Positions 30,735-39,890 are shown, counted from the stretch's first letter. The stretch is DNA of 64,000 nt from Anaerovorax odorimutans (GCF_024459955.1 NZ_JANFXK010000019.1:1-64000); one strand, 5' to 3'. The notes: generated by a model not told the origin, from the sequence alone. Translations and numbers: made by a program.

Positions 30735-32749
30735 TGGGAATCGACATTGCGCTGATCGGAAATCCCGGCTGTGGGCTCACCACCCTCTTCAACCAGATGA
30801 CCGGAGGGTCGGTCCATACCGGCCACTTTTCCACGCCGGGCAACAAGACCAAGGAAGGTCCCGTAAAAAACCACAAGGATGTAAACGTCATTGAGCTTCC
30901 CGGTACTTATTCGCTTTCCGCCTATTCCATAGACGACGTAGCTACCAGAGAGATCCTTCTGCGGGGGAAGCCGGACGTCATCGTCAACGTCATCGACGCC
31001 ACCGGTTTTGAACGCAACCTTTATCTGACCCTTCAGCTGATGGAGCTGGAGCTGCCCATGGTTCTGGCGCTCAATATGATGGACGAGATGGAAAACAATC
31101 AAATTGATATTGACCTGCAAAAGCTTTCCCAGGAGCTGACCATACCGGTCATCCCCATCGCGGCCAGCAAGAACCGAGGCACCCACGATCTGATCCATTA
31201 CGCGCTGCAGGCGGCCAGGGAGCATCACGTACCGCAGAAGATCGACTTTTGCTCCGGACATGTACATACGGCCATCCATACGGTCAGCCATCTGATCGCG
31301 GAGGATGCGAAAAAAGCAGAGCTTCCTCTGCGGTTTTGCTGCACCAAGATTGTGGAAGGCGATGAACCGACTCTGGAAGCCCTTCGCCTGGGCGATCCGG
31401 AACTGGATATCATTGACCACCTGATCGAGGATATGCAGAATCATCTGGGAACTGACCGGGAATCGGCAATGGCTGACATGCGCTACGCTTTCATCGAAAA
31501 GCTGTGCAAGAAGGTTTTGAGCCGTCCGGTACAGAGCACTAAGGAGCACGCGCGTTCTGTGCGCATGGACCGGATTCTCACCCACCGGATCTTTGCCATT
31601 CCGATTTTCCTGTGCATCATGCTGCTGGTGTTTTATTTCACCTTCGGTTCCCTGGGGACCTGGCTCAGCGACCTCCTGTCGGCAGGCATCGACAAGTGCG
31701 TAGAGGCCATCAGCTACGCGCTGCTGGGAGCGGGGGTCAATCCGGCCTTTCATTCGCTGGTGATCGACGGAATCTGCGCGGGCGTGGGAAGCGTTCTTTC
31801 CTTCCTGCCGATCATCGCCGTGCTGTTCTTCTTCCTTTCGATTCTGGAGGACAGCGGCTATATGCCCAGGGTCGCCTTTGTCATGGACAAACTGCTGCGC
31901 AAGCTGGGGCTGTCGGGCCGCTCCATCGTGCCGATGCTCATCGGCTTCGGCTGCTCGGTTCCGGCGATCATGGCGACCAGATCCCTGCCCAGCAAAAGGG
32001 ACCGCAGCCTTACTATGGCTCTGATTCCCTTCATGTCCTGCAGTGCCAAGCTGCCCATTTACGCCATGTTCACCGCCGCCTTTTTCACGGATCACAAGGC
32101 GCTGGTCATGATCGGGCTGTACGTGACCGGGATCATCGTCGCCATCGTCTGCGCCCTGGCCTTTAAGGGCACGCTTTTCAGAGGCGACCCGGTTCCCTTT
32201 GTGCTGGTGCTCCCGCCTTACCGGATTCCGGCCATGAAAAGCGTGGCTCTGCGCATGTGGGAAAACGTAAAGGGCTTCATAAAAAAAGCCTTCACCGTCA
32301 TCTTTGTGGCTACCATTGTCATCTGGTTTCTCCAAAGCTTTGACACCGGGTTTAATATGGTGAGCAGCAGCGATACCAGCATCCTCGCGGACATCGGAAA
32401 AATCGCGGCTCCGATCTTCGCTCCGCTGGGTTTCGGCGACTGGCGCGCGGCCACGGCTTTGATTACCGGCATGTCCGCCAAGGAAGCGGTAGTCAGCACT
32501 CTGGCGGTCCTCACCGGAGCCGCGGACGGCGCTTCGCTCTCTGCTATGCTGACTCAGGTATTCACGCCTCTGTCCGCCTTTGCCTTTCTGGTTTTCTGCC
32601 TGCTGTACATGCCCTGCGTAGCGACCCTGGCTACCATCCGCAGAGAAATGGGCGGCTGGCGTTATGCTTTTGGAGTCATGCTGTTCCAGTGTGTGGTGGC
32701 CTGGATCGTTTCCTTTATTGTTTTTCATGTGGGAGGTTTGTTCCTATGA
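30734..32749 (+). CDS. feoB: Ferrous iron transporter FeoB with altered P-loop
   Basis: 671 residues: an N-terminal G domain (1-165), a helical spacer, and a membrane domain with Gate motifs (GFGCSVPAIMATRSLPSKRD and the second-gate region around MSAKEAVVST). It imports Fe2+. The G1 motif reads GNPGCGLTT: the P-loop lysine (residue 15, CTC codon) is leucine, where FeoB normally has GNPNxGKTT. G3 reads ELPG rather than DLPG, while G4 (NMMD) and G5-like ASK remain. The switch I region (HTGHFSTPGNKTKEG) also departs from the usual VGNWPGVTVE. The membrane part looks intact. GTP hydrolysis may be lost or changed, giving a variant FeoB. The phzF-like gene overlaps its stop by 4 bases. Confidence 0.9.
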   Translation: MGIDIALIGNPGCGLTTLFNQMTGGSVHTGHFSTPGNKTKEGPVKNHKDVNVIELPGTYSLSAYSIDDVATREILLRGKPDVIVNVIDATGFERNLYLTLQLMELELPMVLALNMMDEMENNQIDIDLQKLSQELTIPVIPIAASKNRGTHDLIHYALQAAREHHVPQKIDFCSGHVHTAIHTVSHLIAEDAKKAELPLRFCCTKIVEGDEPTLEALRLGDPELDIIDHLIEDMQNHLGTDRESAMADMRYAFIEKLCKKVLSRPVQSTKEHARSVRMDRILTHRIFAIPIFLCIMLLVFYFTFGSLGTWLSDLLSAGIDKCVEAISYALLGAGVNPAFHSLVIDGICAGVGSVLSFLPIIAVLFFFLSILEDSGYMPRVAFVMDKLLRKLGLSGRSIVPMLIGFGCSVPAIMATRSLPSKRDRSLTMALIPFMSCSAKLPIYAMFTAAFFTDHKALVMIGLYVTGIIVAIVCALAFKGTLFRGDPVPFVLVLPPYRIPAMKSVALRMWENVKGFIKKAFTVIFVATIVIWFLQSFDTGFNMVSSSDTSILADIGKIAAPIFAPLGFGDWRAATALITGMSAKEAVVSTLAVLTGAADGASLSAMLTQVFTPLSAFAFLVFCLLYMPCVATLATIRREMGGWRYAFGVMLFQCVVAWIVSFIVFHVGGLFL

Positions 32750-33654
32750 GATTTTATATCGTAGATGCCTTTACCGAAGAGCTGTTCGGCGGCAATCCCG
32801 CCGGTGTGGTCCTCCTGGATAAAGGAGAAGATTTTCCCCAGAAGGACATCATGCGAAAAACTGCCGCAGAATTGCGGTATTCGGAAACCGCTTTTATCAA
32901 ACAGCTGGATGCGGATCGCTTTCACGTCCGCTACTTTACTCCTACTGACGAGGTGGATCTGTGCGGCCACGCCACCATTGGCTCATTTGCCGCCCTCTCG
33001 GAATCCGGCGTCGTGGATTCCGACTGCGATCTGACCGCCGAGACTCTGGCCGGCCAGCTGACCATAAAGCTGCAGCGCGGCTTTGTCATGATGCAGATGG
33101 CGGAGCCCCAATATCTGCGCACCCTCAGGGAGCCCCAGGAGCTGAGCGAGCTCTATTCCGTTATGGGTCTGCCTTATGAGGATCTGATCGTCCCTCAGAG
33201 CTGCAGCACGTATGTCCGGCTGTTTCCCATGATTATTTCCACGGGGCTTCCCGATATCATTCTCCCTGTAAAAAACCGGCAGGCGCTGGCCGCCATAACG
33301 CCGGATTTTCCTGCGCTGGCCGCACTGTCGGAAAAACATCAGGTTACGGGGGTCCACGTTTTTACCCTGGACAGAGCTGACTTCAGCGTAACCGCCCACT
33401 GCCGCGACTTCGCTCCGCTCTACGGCATCAATGAGGAAGCCGCCACCGGCACCGCAAGCGGCGCTCTCACCTATTACCTGTTCTCCCATAACCTGATCGC
33501 AGATGAAAGCGAATGCACCTTTATTCAGGGGGAAGCGATGGAGCGCCCTTCCAGGATTCTGACCCATGTCCGCCGGCAGGCCCCGGACAAGCCGCCTCTG
33601 ATTCAGGTGGGCGGCAGCGCAAAGATCCTGGCCAGTGGGACCATTCAACTCTAA
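32746..33654 (+). CDS. PhzF-family isomerase/epimerase
   Basis: 302 residues from ATG at 32746, which has GGGAGG upstream and overlaps the feoB stop as ATGA. Family marks are DAFTEELFGGNPAGVVLL, the catalytic glutamate in RYSETAFI, DLCGHATIGS and the C-terminal GINEEAATGTASGAL. PhzF proteins are diaminopimelate-epimerase-like isomerases; outside phenazine producers the substrates are unknown. Coupling to feoB is probably just shared transcription. Confidence 0.88.
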   Translation: MRFYIVDAFTEELFGGNPAGVVLLDKGEDFPQKDIMRKTAAELRYSETAFIKQLDADRFHVRYFTPTDEVDLCGHATIGSFAALSESGVVDSDCDLTAETLAGQLTIKLQRGFVMMQMAEPQYLRTLREPQELSELYSVMGLPYEDLIVPQSCSTYVRLFPMIISTGLPDIILPVKNRQALAAITPDFPALAALSEKHQVTGVHVFTLDRADFSVTAHCRDFAPLYGINEEAATGTASGALTYYLFSHNLIADESECTFIQGEAMERPSRILTHVRRQAPDKPPLIQVGGSAKILASGTIQL

Positions 33655-33712
33655 CTTTCTTTTTCCGTTACAGCCGTCCTATGCTGCGCCGGGGGAAAAG
33701 CCTTGTCGCTTT

Positions 33713-33905
33713 CCCGATGTATAGCAGTAAAGCGAATCCGGATCTTTCCCATGAAAAGTTGGCAAAAAGCGGATCTTTTTTCAACGTTTCGCAGCCCCGT
33801 CCGTCAAATTCAGGTAAGAATCTCCCCTAAACAAATGGGAGAAACCTGCAAACCCACAGATTTCGTCCGCATCGGGCTAAATTTCAGGCAAAAAGCGCCA
33901 AGCCA
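33713..33905 (-). repeat. Interspersed intergenic repeat A, copy 2 (inverted)
   Basis: Reading the minus strand, the same order of landmarks as copies 1 and 3 appears: CTTGGCGCTTTTTGCC, GTGGGTTTG, the 26-bp identical core (33791-33766), and AGATCCGGATTCGCTTTA. The gap 33655-33925 holds no gene. Confidence 0.75.
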
Positions 33906-34044
33906 CCCATCGCGTCCCAGGCAACTGTAGTGGTAAACTAAAAGTAGACACCCACCCACTTTTTGTAGACACCGTAATGAATAAGGGTTACACTAAAGTG
34001 AAACCTGGAACACTTCTACAAAAAGTATCCATAGGAGGTATCAA

Positions 34045-34404
34045 ATGAAATACACAAAAGAACAACGATTGGACATAGGCCGGCGGATTTACACCCGTGA
34101 AATCAGCAAAGCGGACGCGATGGTCCAATATGAAATCAGCAAGTCCTGCGCGGAGGGGTACGTCACGGACTACAAACGAGCGCATGGCATTCCAGTAAAG
34201 CGGCATAAATCCATTTCAGCGGTTGCCATTGAATCCGGATCCGATGGAGATATGGAATCGTATCAATCGATGTCAAAAGAAGAATTAATCCAAGCGTTAA
34301 TTCGATCAAAGGCGAATGAATTGCGCGCAAAAAAAGGGTACGAAGTGAAAGGGGGTGGGCAAAACAAGGAGTTCATTTCTTTAAACAGCAAGAATTTGAA
34401 ATAG
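34045..34404 (+). CDS. IS3-family transposase OrfA
   Basis: 119 residues. An N-terminal helix-turn-helix (KEQRLDIGRRIYTREISKAD) recognises the element ends, and the C-terminal part is a helical region (SMSKEELIQALIRSKANELR) equivalent to the leucine zipper of IS3 OrfA. GGAGG sits 10 bases upstream. The run of seven A at 34329-34335 near its end is a -1 slip site. Confidence 0.85.
   Translation: MKYTKEQRLDIGRRIYTREISKADAMVQYEISKSCAEGYVTDYKRAHGIPVKRHKSISAVAIESGSDGDMESYQSMSKEELIQALIRSKANELRAKKGYEVKGGGQNKEFISLNSKNLK
34329..34335 (+). other. Programmed -1 frameshift site of the IS3 element
   Basis: Seven A residues sit as GCA AAA AAA GGG in the orfA frame. After a -1 slip the reading continues AGG GTA CGA and stays open without a stop through to orfB, giving an OrfAB fusion transposase as in other IS3 elements. 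The G-rich stretch 20-30 bases downstream could help pausing. Confidence 0.75.
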
Positions 34405-34436
34405 TTTTTGAACTTTCCGCGAAGTTTCCCATAAAG

Positions 34437-35273
34437 GTGCTTTGCGACCTTCTAGGCGTCAACCGAAGCGGTTTTTATAAATGGAAACGCCGTCTTGAGC
34501 ATCCTTCGGAGCGTTTGAAAACCTTTGCGAACAATTTGATGCTGTTCAAAGAATATCACGAAAAATATCCTTCCCATGGGTATCGATGGCTTAACGCGAA
34601 AATACGCCTTGACACGGGCCTGGTCTTGTCGGACCCTTACGCGCATAAATGCTGTAAAACGGCGGGAATTGTCAGCAAGTCAAAGCACTATCGATATAAA
34701 AAACCGGGAGACCCTTTTAAAGTTTATCCGAACCTTCTGATGCAAGGACTCCAAGTCAACGGACCCCTTCAATGCGTCGTAAGTGACATGACGGCCATTT
34801 CCTTCAAAGGGGTCTACTATGAACTGACCGTTTTCATGGACCTGTGGAACCATGAGATTCTGGCCCATCGTCTATCGCGAAAGCGAGGAGACCGGATGAC
34901 CTATATCAGTGGCCTCCATGATTTGATCGACATCAAAAGCCAATACCCAAAGCTCGACATGGTGCTCCATACGGACCAGGGTTGCGTATACGCGTCAAAA
35001 GCCTTCAACGAATTGCTCCCTCTACATAACATCCTGCATTCCATGTCACGCGCCGGTACGCCAACGGACAACGCGGCAATGGAAGCCATGAATGGGTGGA
35101 TCAAGGCCGAGCTCTTTACGGACCTTCATATTACCAGTAACGAGCACATCCAAGAAGAAGTGGCGGATTACATCGTGTTCTACAATGAACAGCGTCCTGC
35201 CTACTCTCTGAGCTACCTGACTCCAAAACAGTATCGGCAATACTTCGCGGATCCATCAATGACTACTTATTAA
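34437..35273 (+). CDS. IS3-family transposase OrfB (DDE integrase domain)
   Basis: 278 residues from a GTG, though production is more likely as the OrfAB fusion. An HTH_21-like N-terminus (LLGVNRSGFYKWKRR, EYHEKYPSHGYRWLNAKI) precedes an rve catalytic core with Asp in VVSDMTAISFKG, Asp in LHTDQGCVY and Glu in PTDNAAMEAMNGWIKAEL. The end (YNEQRPAYSLSYLTPKQYRQ) is typical of IS150/IS3 relatives. No disruption seen. Confidence 0.92.
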   Translation: MLCDLLGVNRSGFYKWKRRLEHPSERLKTFANNLMLFKEYHEKYPSHGYRWLNAKIRLDTGLVLSDPYAHKCCKTAGIVSKSKHYRYKKPGDPFKVYPNLLMQGLQVNGPLQCVVSDMTAISFKGVYYELTVFMDLWNHEILAHRLSRKRGDRMTYISGLHDLIDIKSQYPKLDMVLHTDQGCVYASKAFNELLPLHNILHSMSRAGTPTDNAAMEAMNGWIKAELFTDLHITSNEHIQEEVADYIVFYNEQRPAYSLSYLTPKQYRQYFADPSMTTY

Positions 35274-35333
35274 GATAACTGTCTACTTTTTGTTGACTAG
35301 TGCAAACCCTATCTCACTCCCCATCCCAGCCAC

Positions 35334-35412
35334 CCCCACCTCAAACCTTCACCCCACCTCAAACCTTCATCCCATCCTGGGCCGTCCCAGGCAACCCCAC
35401 CTCAAGCCTCCA
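35334..35412. repeat. C-rich 18-bp repeats at the IS target site
   Basis: CCCCACCTCAAACCTTCA occurs twice in perfect tandem (35334-35351 and 35352-35369) and once more with two changes (35395-35412). CGTCCCAGGCAAC occurs at 35383-35395 and also immediately left of the IS (33913-33925). Removing the IS joins these into one imperfect pyrimidine-rich array. No gene in 35305-35663. Confidence 0.7.
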
Positions 35413-35533
35413 TCCCACCTCAGCTCCTTAAAAACAATAATTCCTGAGGCCGCAAGACCGTTGACTGACAAATTTAACAAATGCCCCGCGCAGCTAGACT
35501 GTTCATATTATTTTGTATACAGTATCTCCTTTT

Positions 35534-35578
35534 ATTGACACAATAGTATCAAATATGATAAAATTTCTTATTGTCAAT
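35534..35578 (+). promoter_or_regulatory. Promoter and inverted repeat of the first hydrogenase operon
   Basis: TTGACA (35535-35540), 18 bp, TAAAAT (35559-35564). The -35 lies within ATTGACA (35534-35540), which has its inverted copy TGTCAAT at 35572-35578, placing one arm on the -35 and one on the start region. A redox repressor site is plausible but the classical Rex consensus is not matched. Confidence 0.55.
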
Positions 35579-35663
35579 ACATTTTACGCATATTTTAGAC
35601 GGGACTAACTATGCGTCTCACTCGGATTTATGTTTTATTTATTGTTGAAAGGAGTACTTTATC

Positions 35664-36158
35664 ATGACCACAAATTGCGCCGGCTGTGCCGAGGCAAGCG
35701 AGAAGGCAAAAGAACTCAAAAAGATCATTGCCAAGTACAAGGACACCCGCGGAGCGCTGATCCCTGTCCTCCACGAGGCTCAGGAGGTTTACGGCTACCT
35801 GCCCCTGGAGGTTCAGCGGGAGATTTCGCTGGGACTCGACATTCCTCTGGCAGAGGTCTATGGGGTCGTAAGTTTCTATACGCAGTTTTCCATTAACCCA
35901 AAGGGCAAATATCAAATCAATGTCTGCATGGGAACGGCCTGCTATGTAAAAGGTTCCAATGAAATTCTGGACAAATTCAAAACAAGACTTTCCATCGACG
36001 TCGGAGACTGTACCGACGATCAAAAGTTTTCTCTGGATGCCTGCCGCTGTATCGGAGCGTGCGGACTTGCGCCTGTCGTAACGATCAACGACGAGGTTTA
36101 CGGCAAGCTGACTGCCGATGACGTAGACGACATTCTTGACAAGTACGAAGATAAATAA
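35664..36158 (+). CDS. hydC: HydC, NuoE-like [2Fe-2S] subunit of bifurcating [FeFe]-hydrogenase (copy 1)
   Basis: 164 residues, thioredoxin-like [2Fe-2S] subunit. Cluster cysteines are visible in CMGTACYVKG and CRCIGACGLAP. A short N-terminal CAGC and helical domain (EVYGYLPLEVQREI) complete the NuoE/HydC fold. It passes electrons within HydABC, which couples NADH and reduced ferredoxin oxidation to H2 formation. GAAAGGAG precedes the start. It is about 87% identical by eye to the second copy at 40146, same length. Confidence 0.93.
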   Translation: MTTNCAGCAEASEKAKELKKIIAKYKDTRGALIPVLHEAQEVYGYLPLEVQREISLGLDIPLAEVYGVVSFYTQFSINPKGKYQINVCMGTACYVKGSNEILDKFKTRLSIDVGDCTDDQKFSLDACRCIGACGLAPVVTINDEVYGKLTADDVDDILDKYEDK

Positions 36159-36182
36159 CGGATTGCAGAAGGAGAAACGATC

Positions 36183-38069
36183 ATGATTAAAAATATTGAG
36201 GAACTGAATGCTTTAAAGGACCGTGCTCTGGGCAATATTACCGTCCGCCTGGACCGCACGGAAAACCCGTCTCCCGAAGGCGGAAAAATACATATCCTGG
36301 TCTGCGGCGTTGCCGGATGCGCATCTTCCGGTTCATTGAAGGTGGCCGCAGCCATTGAGGATGAAATCAAAAAGAACAATCTGGGCGCTGATGTAAAAGT
36401 AATCAAGACCGGATGTTTCGGCCTCTGCGCCGAAGGCCCGATCATGATGATCTGCCCGGAGCATGTCATGTACACAAAGGTGGCGCCGGAAGATGTTGCG
36501 GAAATTTTTGAAAACCATATTATGGGCGGAAAGATCGTAACCAGACTTCTGGCCGGAGAAAAAGAATACGAAGAGATCGAGGATCGCCTTCCGCAGATTC
36601 CGTTTTTTGCTATGCAAAAAAGAATCGCGCTTAACAACTGCGGCATCATCGATCCCGAAAACATCGACGAATATATCGCCCTGGACGGCTACCAGGCCCT
36701 GGCCAAGGTTCTGAACGAATACGAACCCGACGAAGTCATCGACGAGATCAAAAAGTCGGGACTGCGCGGCAGAGGAGGCGGCGGCTTCCCGACAGGACGC
36801 AAATGGGAGTCTTCGGCAGTTGTGCAGGATCACGAAAAATATGTTATCTGCAACGCTGACGAAGGAGACCCCGGCGCGTTCATGGACCGTTCCATTCTGG
36901 AGGGAGATCCCCACTCAGTAATTGAGGCCATGATTATCAACGGCTATGCGGTAGGCGCTCGCCAGGGCTACATCTATGTGCGCGCCGAATATCCGGTAGC
37001 TGTAAAGCGGCTGGGCGTTGCCATCCGTCAGGCGGAAGAGTACGGACTTCTGGGAAACAACATCCTGGGAAAAGGATTTAATTTCAATCTGGAAGTCAGA
37101 CTGGGCGCCGGAGCTTTCGTATGCGGCGAAGGAAGCGCGCTGATGACCTCAATCGAAGGCAAGCGGGGCGAACCTCGTCCAAAGCCTCCAAGATCCGCAG
37201 AAAAAGGTCTCTGGAAAAAACCGACCGTACTCAATAACGTAGAGACCTACGCCAACATTCCGCAGATCATCCGCAAGGGCGCGGACTGGTTCAATTCCAT
37301 TGGTACGGAAAAATCCAAGGGAACCAAGGTATTCGCTCTCGGCGGCAAGATCAACAACATCGGCCTGGTTGAGGTTCCTATGGGAACGACACTGCGTCAG
37401 ATCGTTTATGATATCGGCGGCGGAATTCCCGACGGCGGAACCTTTAAAGCCGCGCAGACAGGCGGACCTTCCGGCGGCTGTCTTCCGGCAGAGCATCTGG
37501 ATACGCCCATCGATTACGACTCTCTGACCAAGCTGGGCTCCATGATGGGCTCCGGCGGGCTGATCGTAATGGACGAGCACACCTGTATGGTAGACCTGGC
37601 AAGATTCTTCCTCGACTTCACCGTGGACGAGTCCTGCGGCAAATGTCCGCCATGCCGGATCGGAACAAAACGTATGCACGAGATCCTCGTACGGATCACG
37701 GAAGGAAAAGGGACCCTGGAAGATCTGGACAAGCTGGAAGTTCTGGCAAGAAACATCAAGGCCTCCGCGCTGTGCGGACTGGGCCAGAGCGCTCCGAATC
37801 CGGTTCTTTCCACATTGAAATATTTCAGAGATGAATATATCGCTCACGTTGTAGATAAAAAATGTCCTGCCGGAGTCTGCGTATCCATGATCAAATACAA
37901 AATTGACACCGATGTATGTAAGCGCTGCGGCATCTGTAAAAAAGGATGTCCGACCCAGTGTATCTCGGGAGACAAGAACACACCGTTTGCTATTGATCAG
38001 GATAAATGCGTCAAGTGCGGCCTCTGTATGGAAAAATGTCCGTTCAAGGCAATACTTAAGAACGCGTAA
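36183..38069 (+). CDS. hydB: HydB, flavin/NADH subunit of bifurcating [FeFe]-hydrogenase (copy 1)
   Basis: 628 residues. An N-terminal thioredoxin-like [2Fe-2S] domain (VCGVAGCASS, TGCFGLCAEGP), an FMN/NAD domain (LRGRGGGGFPTGRKW at 194-208), the N3-type [4Fe-4S] site ESCGKCPPCRIG, and a C-terminal two-cluster ferredoxin domain (CKRCGICKKGCPTQC, CVKCGLCMEKCPFKA). The nucleotide loop reads CGEGSALMTSIEG (314-326) and is followed by KPPRSAEKGLWKKPT; copy 2 has CGEETAL and RPPFPAVKGLFGQPT at the same place. This suggests different nucleotide handling. It is linked to hydC by 24 bp and hydA by 17 bp. Confidence 0.94.
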   Translation: MIKNIEELNALKDRALGNITVRLDRTENPSPEGGKIHILVCGVAGCASSGSLKVAAAIEDEIKKNNLGADVKVIKTGCFGLCAEGPIMMICPEHVMYTKVAPEDVAEIFENHIMGGKIVTRLLAGEKEYEEIEDRLPQIPFFAMQKRIALNNCGIIDPENIDEYIALDGYQALAKVLNEYEPDEVIDEIKKSGLRGRGGGGFPTGRKWESSAVVQDHEKYVICNADEGDPGAFMDRSILEGDPHSVIEAMIINGYAVGARQGYIYVRAEYPVAVKRLGVAIRQAEEYGLLGNNILGKGFNFNLEVRLGAGAFVCGEGSALMTSIEGKRGEPRPKPPRSAEKGLWKKPTVLNNVETYANIPQIIRKGADWFNSIGTEKSKGTKVFALGGKINNIGLVEVPMGTTLRQIVYDIGGGIPDGGTFKAAQTGGPSGGCLPAEHLDTPIDYDSLTKLGSMMGSGGLIVMDEHTCMVDLARFFLDFTVDESCGKCPPCRIGTKRMHEILVRITEGKGTLEDLDKLEVLARNIKASALCGLGQSAPNPVLSTLKYFRDEYIAHVVDKKCPAGVCVSMIKYKIDTDVCKRCGICKKGCPTQCISGDKNTPFAIDQDKCVKCGLCMEKCPFKAILKNA

Positions 38070-38086
38070 AGGAGGAGCACGAAACC

Positions 38087-39829
38087 ATGAACAAAGTTCA
38101 TATTACAATAGACGGAATCAAGTTATACGTACCGGAAAACTACACCATCCTGCAGGCGGCAAAAGAAGTGAACATCACCATCCCTACCCTGTGTTTCCTG
38201 AAGGATATCAACGAGATCGGCTGCTGCCGGATGTGCGTTGTGGAGGTCAAGGGATCAAAGGCCCTGCAGGCCGCCTGCGTACACCCGGTAAAGGAAGGCA
38301 TGGAAGTATTCACCCATACGCCGAAGGTTATGGAAGCCAGAAAAGTCAACCTGGAACTGATCCTTTCCAACCACGACGCCATGTGCCAGACCTGTACCAG
38401 AAGCTGGATGGACTGCGAGCTGCAGACCCTTGCCAACAAGCTTTCTGTGGAAAACGTGCGCTTTGAGGGAGACAGAAAGCGTCTGCCTCTGGACATCGGC
38501 GTTTCCATCGTCCGCGACCCTAACAAATGCATTCTCTGCAGAAGATGCATCGGGGCCTGCAAAAACATTCAGACTGTGGGCGTTATTGACACCATGAACC
38601 GCGGATTCAATACGGTCATTGGTTCCCCGTTCGGCATGAAGCTGGAGGATACGCCTTGCACCAACTGCGGGCAATGTATCAATGTCTGCCCGGTTGCCGC
38701 TCTCCACGAAAAGGGAGACGCGGACCGTGTATGGGAAGCCCTCAACGATCCGAAAAAGCACGTAGTCGTACAGACGGCTCCAGCGGTCCGGGTTGCCCTG
38801 GGAGAAGAATTCAATATGAACATCGGCGAAGCCGTAACCGGCAAGATGGTTACAGCGTTGCGTATGCTGGGCTTTGACAAGGTGTTCGATACCGATACGG
38901 CGGCCGACCTGACCATTATGGAAGAAGGCGCCGAGCTGATCGACCGCATCCGGGGCGGTGGCAAGCTGCCGCTGATCACCTCCTGCTCCCCAGGATGGAT
39001 CAAGTTCTGCGAGCATAACTTCCCGGATCTTCTGGACAACGTATCCAGCTGCAAGTCGCCGCACCAGATGTTCGGCGCAGTCCTCAAATCCTATTACGCG
39101 GAAAAAGAAGGCATCGATCCTGACGATATTTTCGTAGTTTCCGTTATGCCTTGTACCGCCAAGAAATTCGAGGCCGCAAGACCGGAAATGCAGGTGGACG
39201 GACACGCTGATGTGGATGTGGTACTCACCACCCGCGAACTGGGTAAAATGATCTATGACGTGGGAATCGACTTCCCGGATCTGGGAGACAGCGATTTCGA
39301 CGATCCATTCGGCGAGGCTACCGGTGCCGGTGTCATCTTCGGAACTACCGGCGGCGTTATGGAAGCAGCGCTGCGTACAGTTGCCGATCTGCTCAACGGA
39401 ACTTCCGCCGACAACATCGAATACGAAGAAGTCCGCGGCCTGGAAGGTATCAAAATCGCCAAGCTGCAGGTTGCCGATCTGGAGCTGCGCGCGGCCGTAG
39501 CCCATGGGCTGGGCAATGCCAGAAAGCTGATGGACGCCATCCGCAGCGGAGAAACCTTCCACTTTGTAGAGATCATGGCCTGCCCCGGCGGCTGTATCAA
39601 CGGAGGCGGCCAGCCGCTGCAGCTGTCTGATGTCCGCAACTGGATCGACATCAAAGCGGAGAGAGCCAAATCCCTCTATCAGGAAGACCGGAAAATGTTT
39701 ATCCGCAAATCACATAACAATCCGGCTGTTAAGAAATTATATAAAGAGTATCTGGGCATGGCCGGCGGCAAACAGTCCCACAAACTGCTGCACACCCACT
39801 ACACTCCAAGAAAGAATTACGAAGACTAG
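38087..39829 (+). CDS. hydA: HydA, catalytic [FeFe]-hydrogenase subunit (copy 1)
   Basis: 580 residues. An N-terminal [2Fe-2S] domain (CCRMCVVEVKG), a His-Cys3-type region (MCQTCTRSWMDCEL), two [4Fe-4S] clusters (CILCRRCIGACKN, CTNCGQCINVCPVAAL), then the H-cluster domain with TSCSPGW (298-304), MPCTAKKFE (354-362) and EIMACPGGCINGGGQP (495-510), plus the small-subunit tail. All H-cluster cysteines are present. It forms H2 in the cytoplasm as part of HydABC; maturases HydEFG are not in the window. Confidence 0.95.
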   Translation: MNKVHITIDGIKLYVPENYTILQAAKEVNITIPTLCFLKDINEIGCCRMCVVEVKGSKALQAACVHPVKEGMEVFTHTPKVMEARKVNLELILSNHDAMCQTCTRSWMDCELQTLANKLSVENVRFEGDRKRLPLDIGVSIVRDPNKCILCRRCIGACKNIQTVGVIDTMNRGFNTVIGSPFGMKLEDTPCTNCGQCINVCPVAALHEKGDADRVWEALNDPKKHVVVQTAPAVRVALGEEFNMNIGEAVTGKMVTALRMLGFDKVFDTDTAADLTIMEEGAELIDRIRGGGKLPLITSCSPGWIKFCEHNFPDLLDNVSSCKSPHQMFGAVLKSYYAEKEGIDPDDIFVVSVMPCTAKKFEAARPEMQVDGHADVDVVLTTRELGKMIYDVGIDFPDLGDSDFDDPFGEATGAGVIFGTTGGVMEAALRTVADLLNGTSADNIEYEEVRGLEGIKIAKLQVADLELRAAVAHGLGNARKLMDAIRSGETFHFVEIMACPGGCINGGGQPLQLSDVRNWIDIKAERAKSLYQEDRKMFIRKSHNNPAVKKLYKEYLGMAGGKQSHKLLHTHYTPRKNYED

Positions 39830-39856
39830 TTGCAAAATCGCAAAATCGTGTTCAAA

Positions 39857-39890
39857 AAAAGACCTGTTTGTTAAAAAACAGGTCTTTTTT
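39857..39890 (+). terminator. Terminator of the first hydrogenase operon
   Basis: GACCTGTTT (39861-39869) pairs with AAACAGGTC (39876-39884), flanked by an A-run and followed by TTTTTT. The remaining gap to 40145 holds the second operon's promoter and no gene. Confidence 0.9.

Larger units (their letters stand above)
33926..35304 (+). mobile_element. Complete IS3-family insertion sequence
   Basis: 1379 bp. The ends are 25-bp imperfect inverted repeats starting TG and ending CA: left 33926-33950 and right 35280-35304, sharing the inner block AAAAGTAGACA. A 3-bp direct repeat AAC flanks the element (33923-33925 and 35305-35307), the IS3-type target duplication. It carries orfA and orfB in the 0 and -1 frames with an A7 slip site. 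It landed in a C-rich repeat tract between phzF and the hydrogenase operon, and looks intact and possibly recent. Confidence 0.92.

Noticed and set aside
30731-32728. 665-codon open frame antisense to feoB
   Set aside because: Rich in His/Arg/Gln/Gly low-complexity runs as expected for the complement of a GC-biased gene; feoB on the plus strand is certain.
38255-39562. 435-codon open frame antisense to hydA (and a similar one in the second copy)
   Set aside because: Shadow of a strongly biased gene; it lacks a start context, and recurs in both copies only because hydA does.
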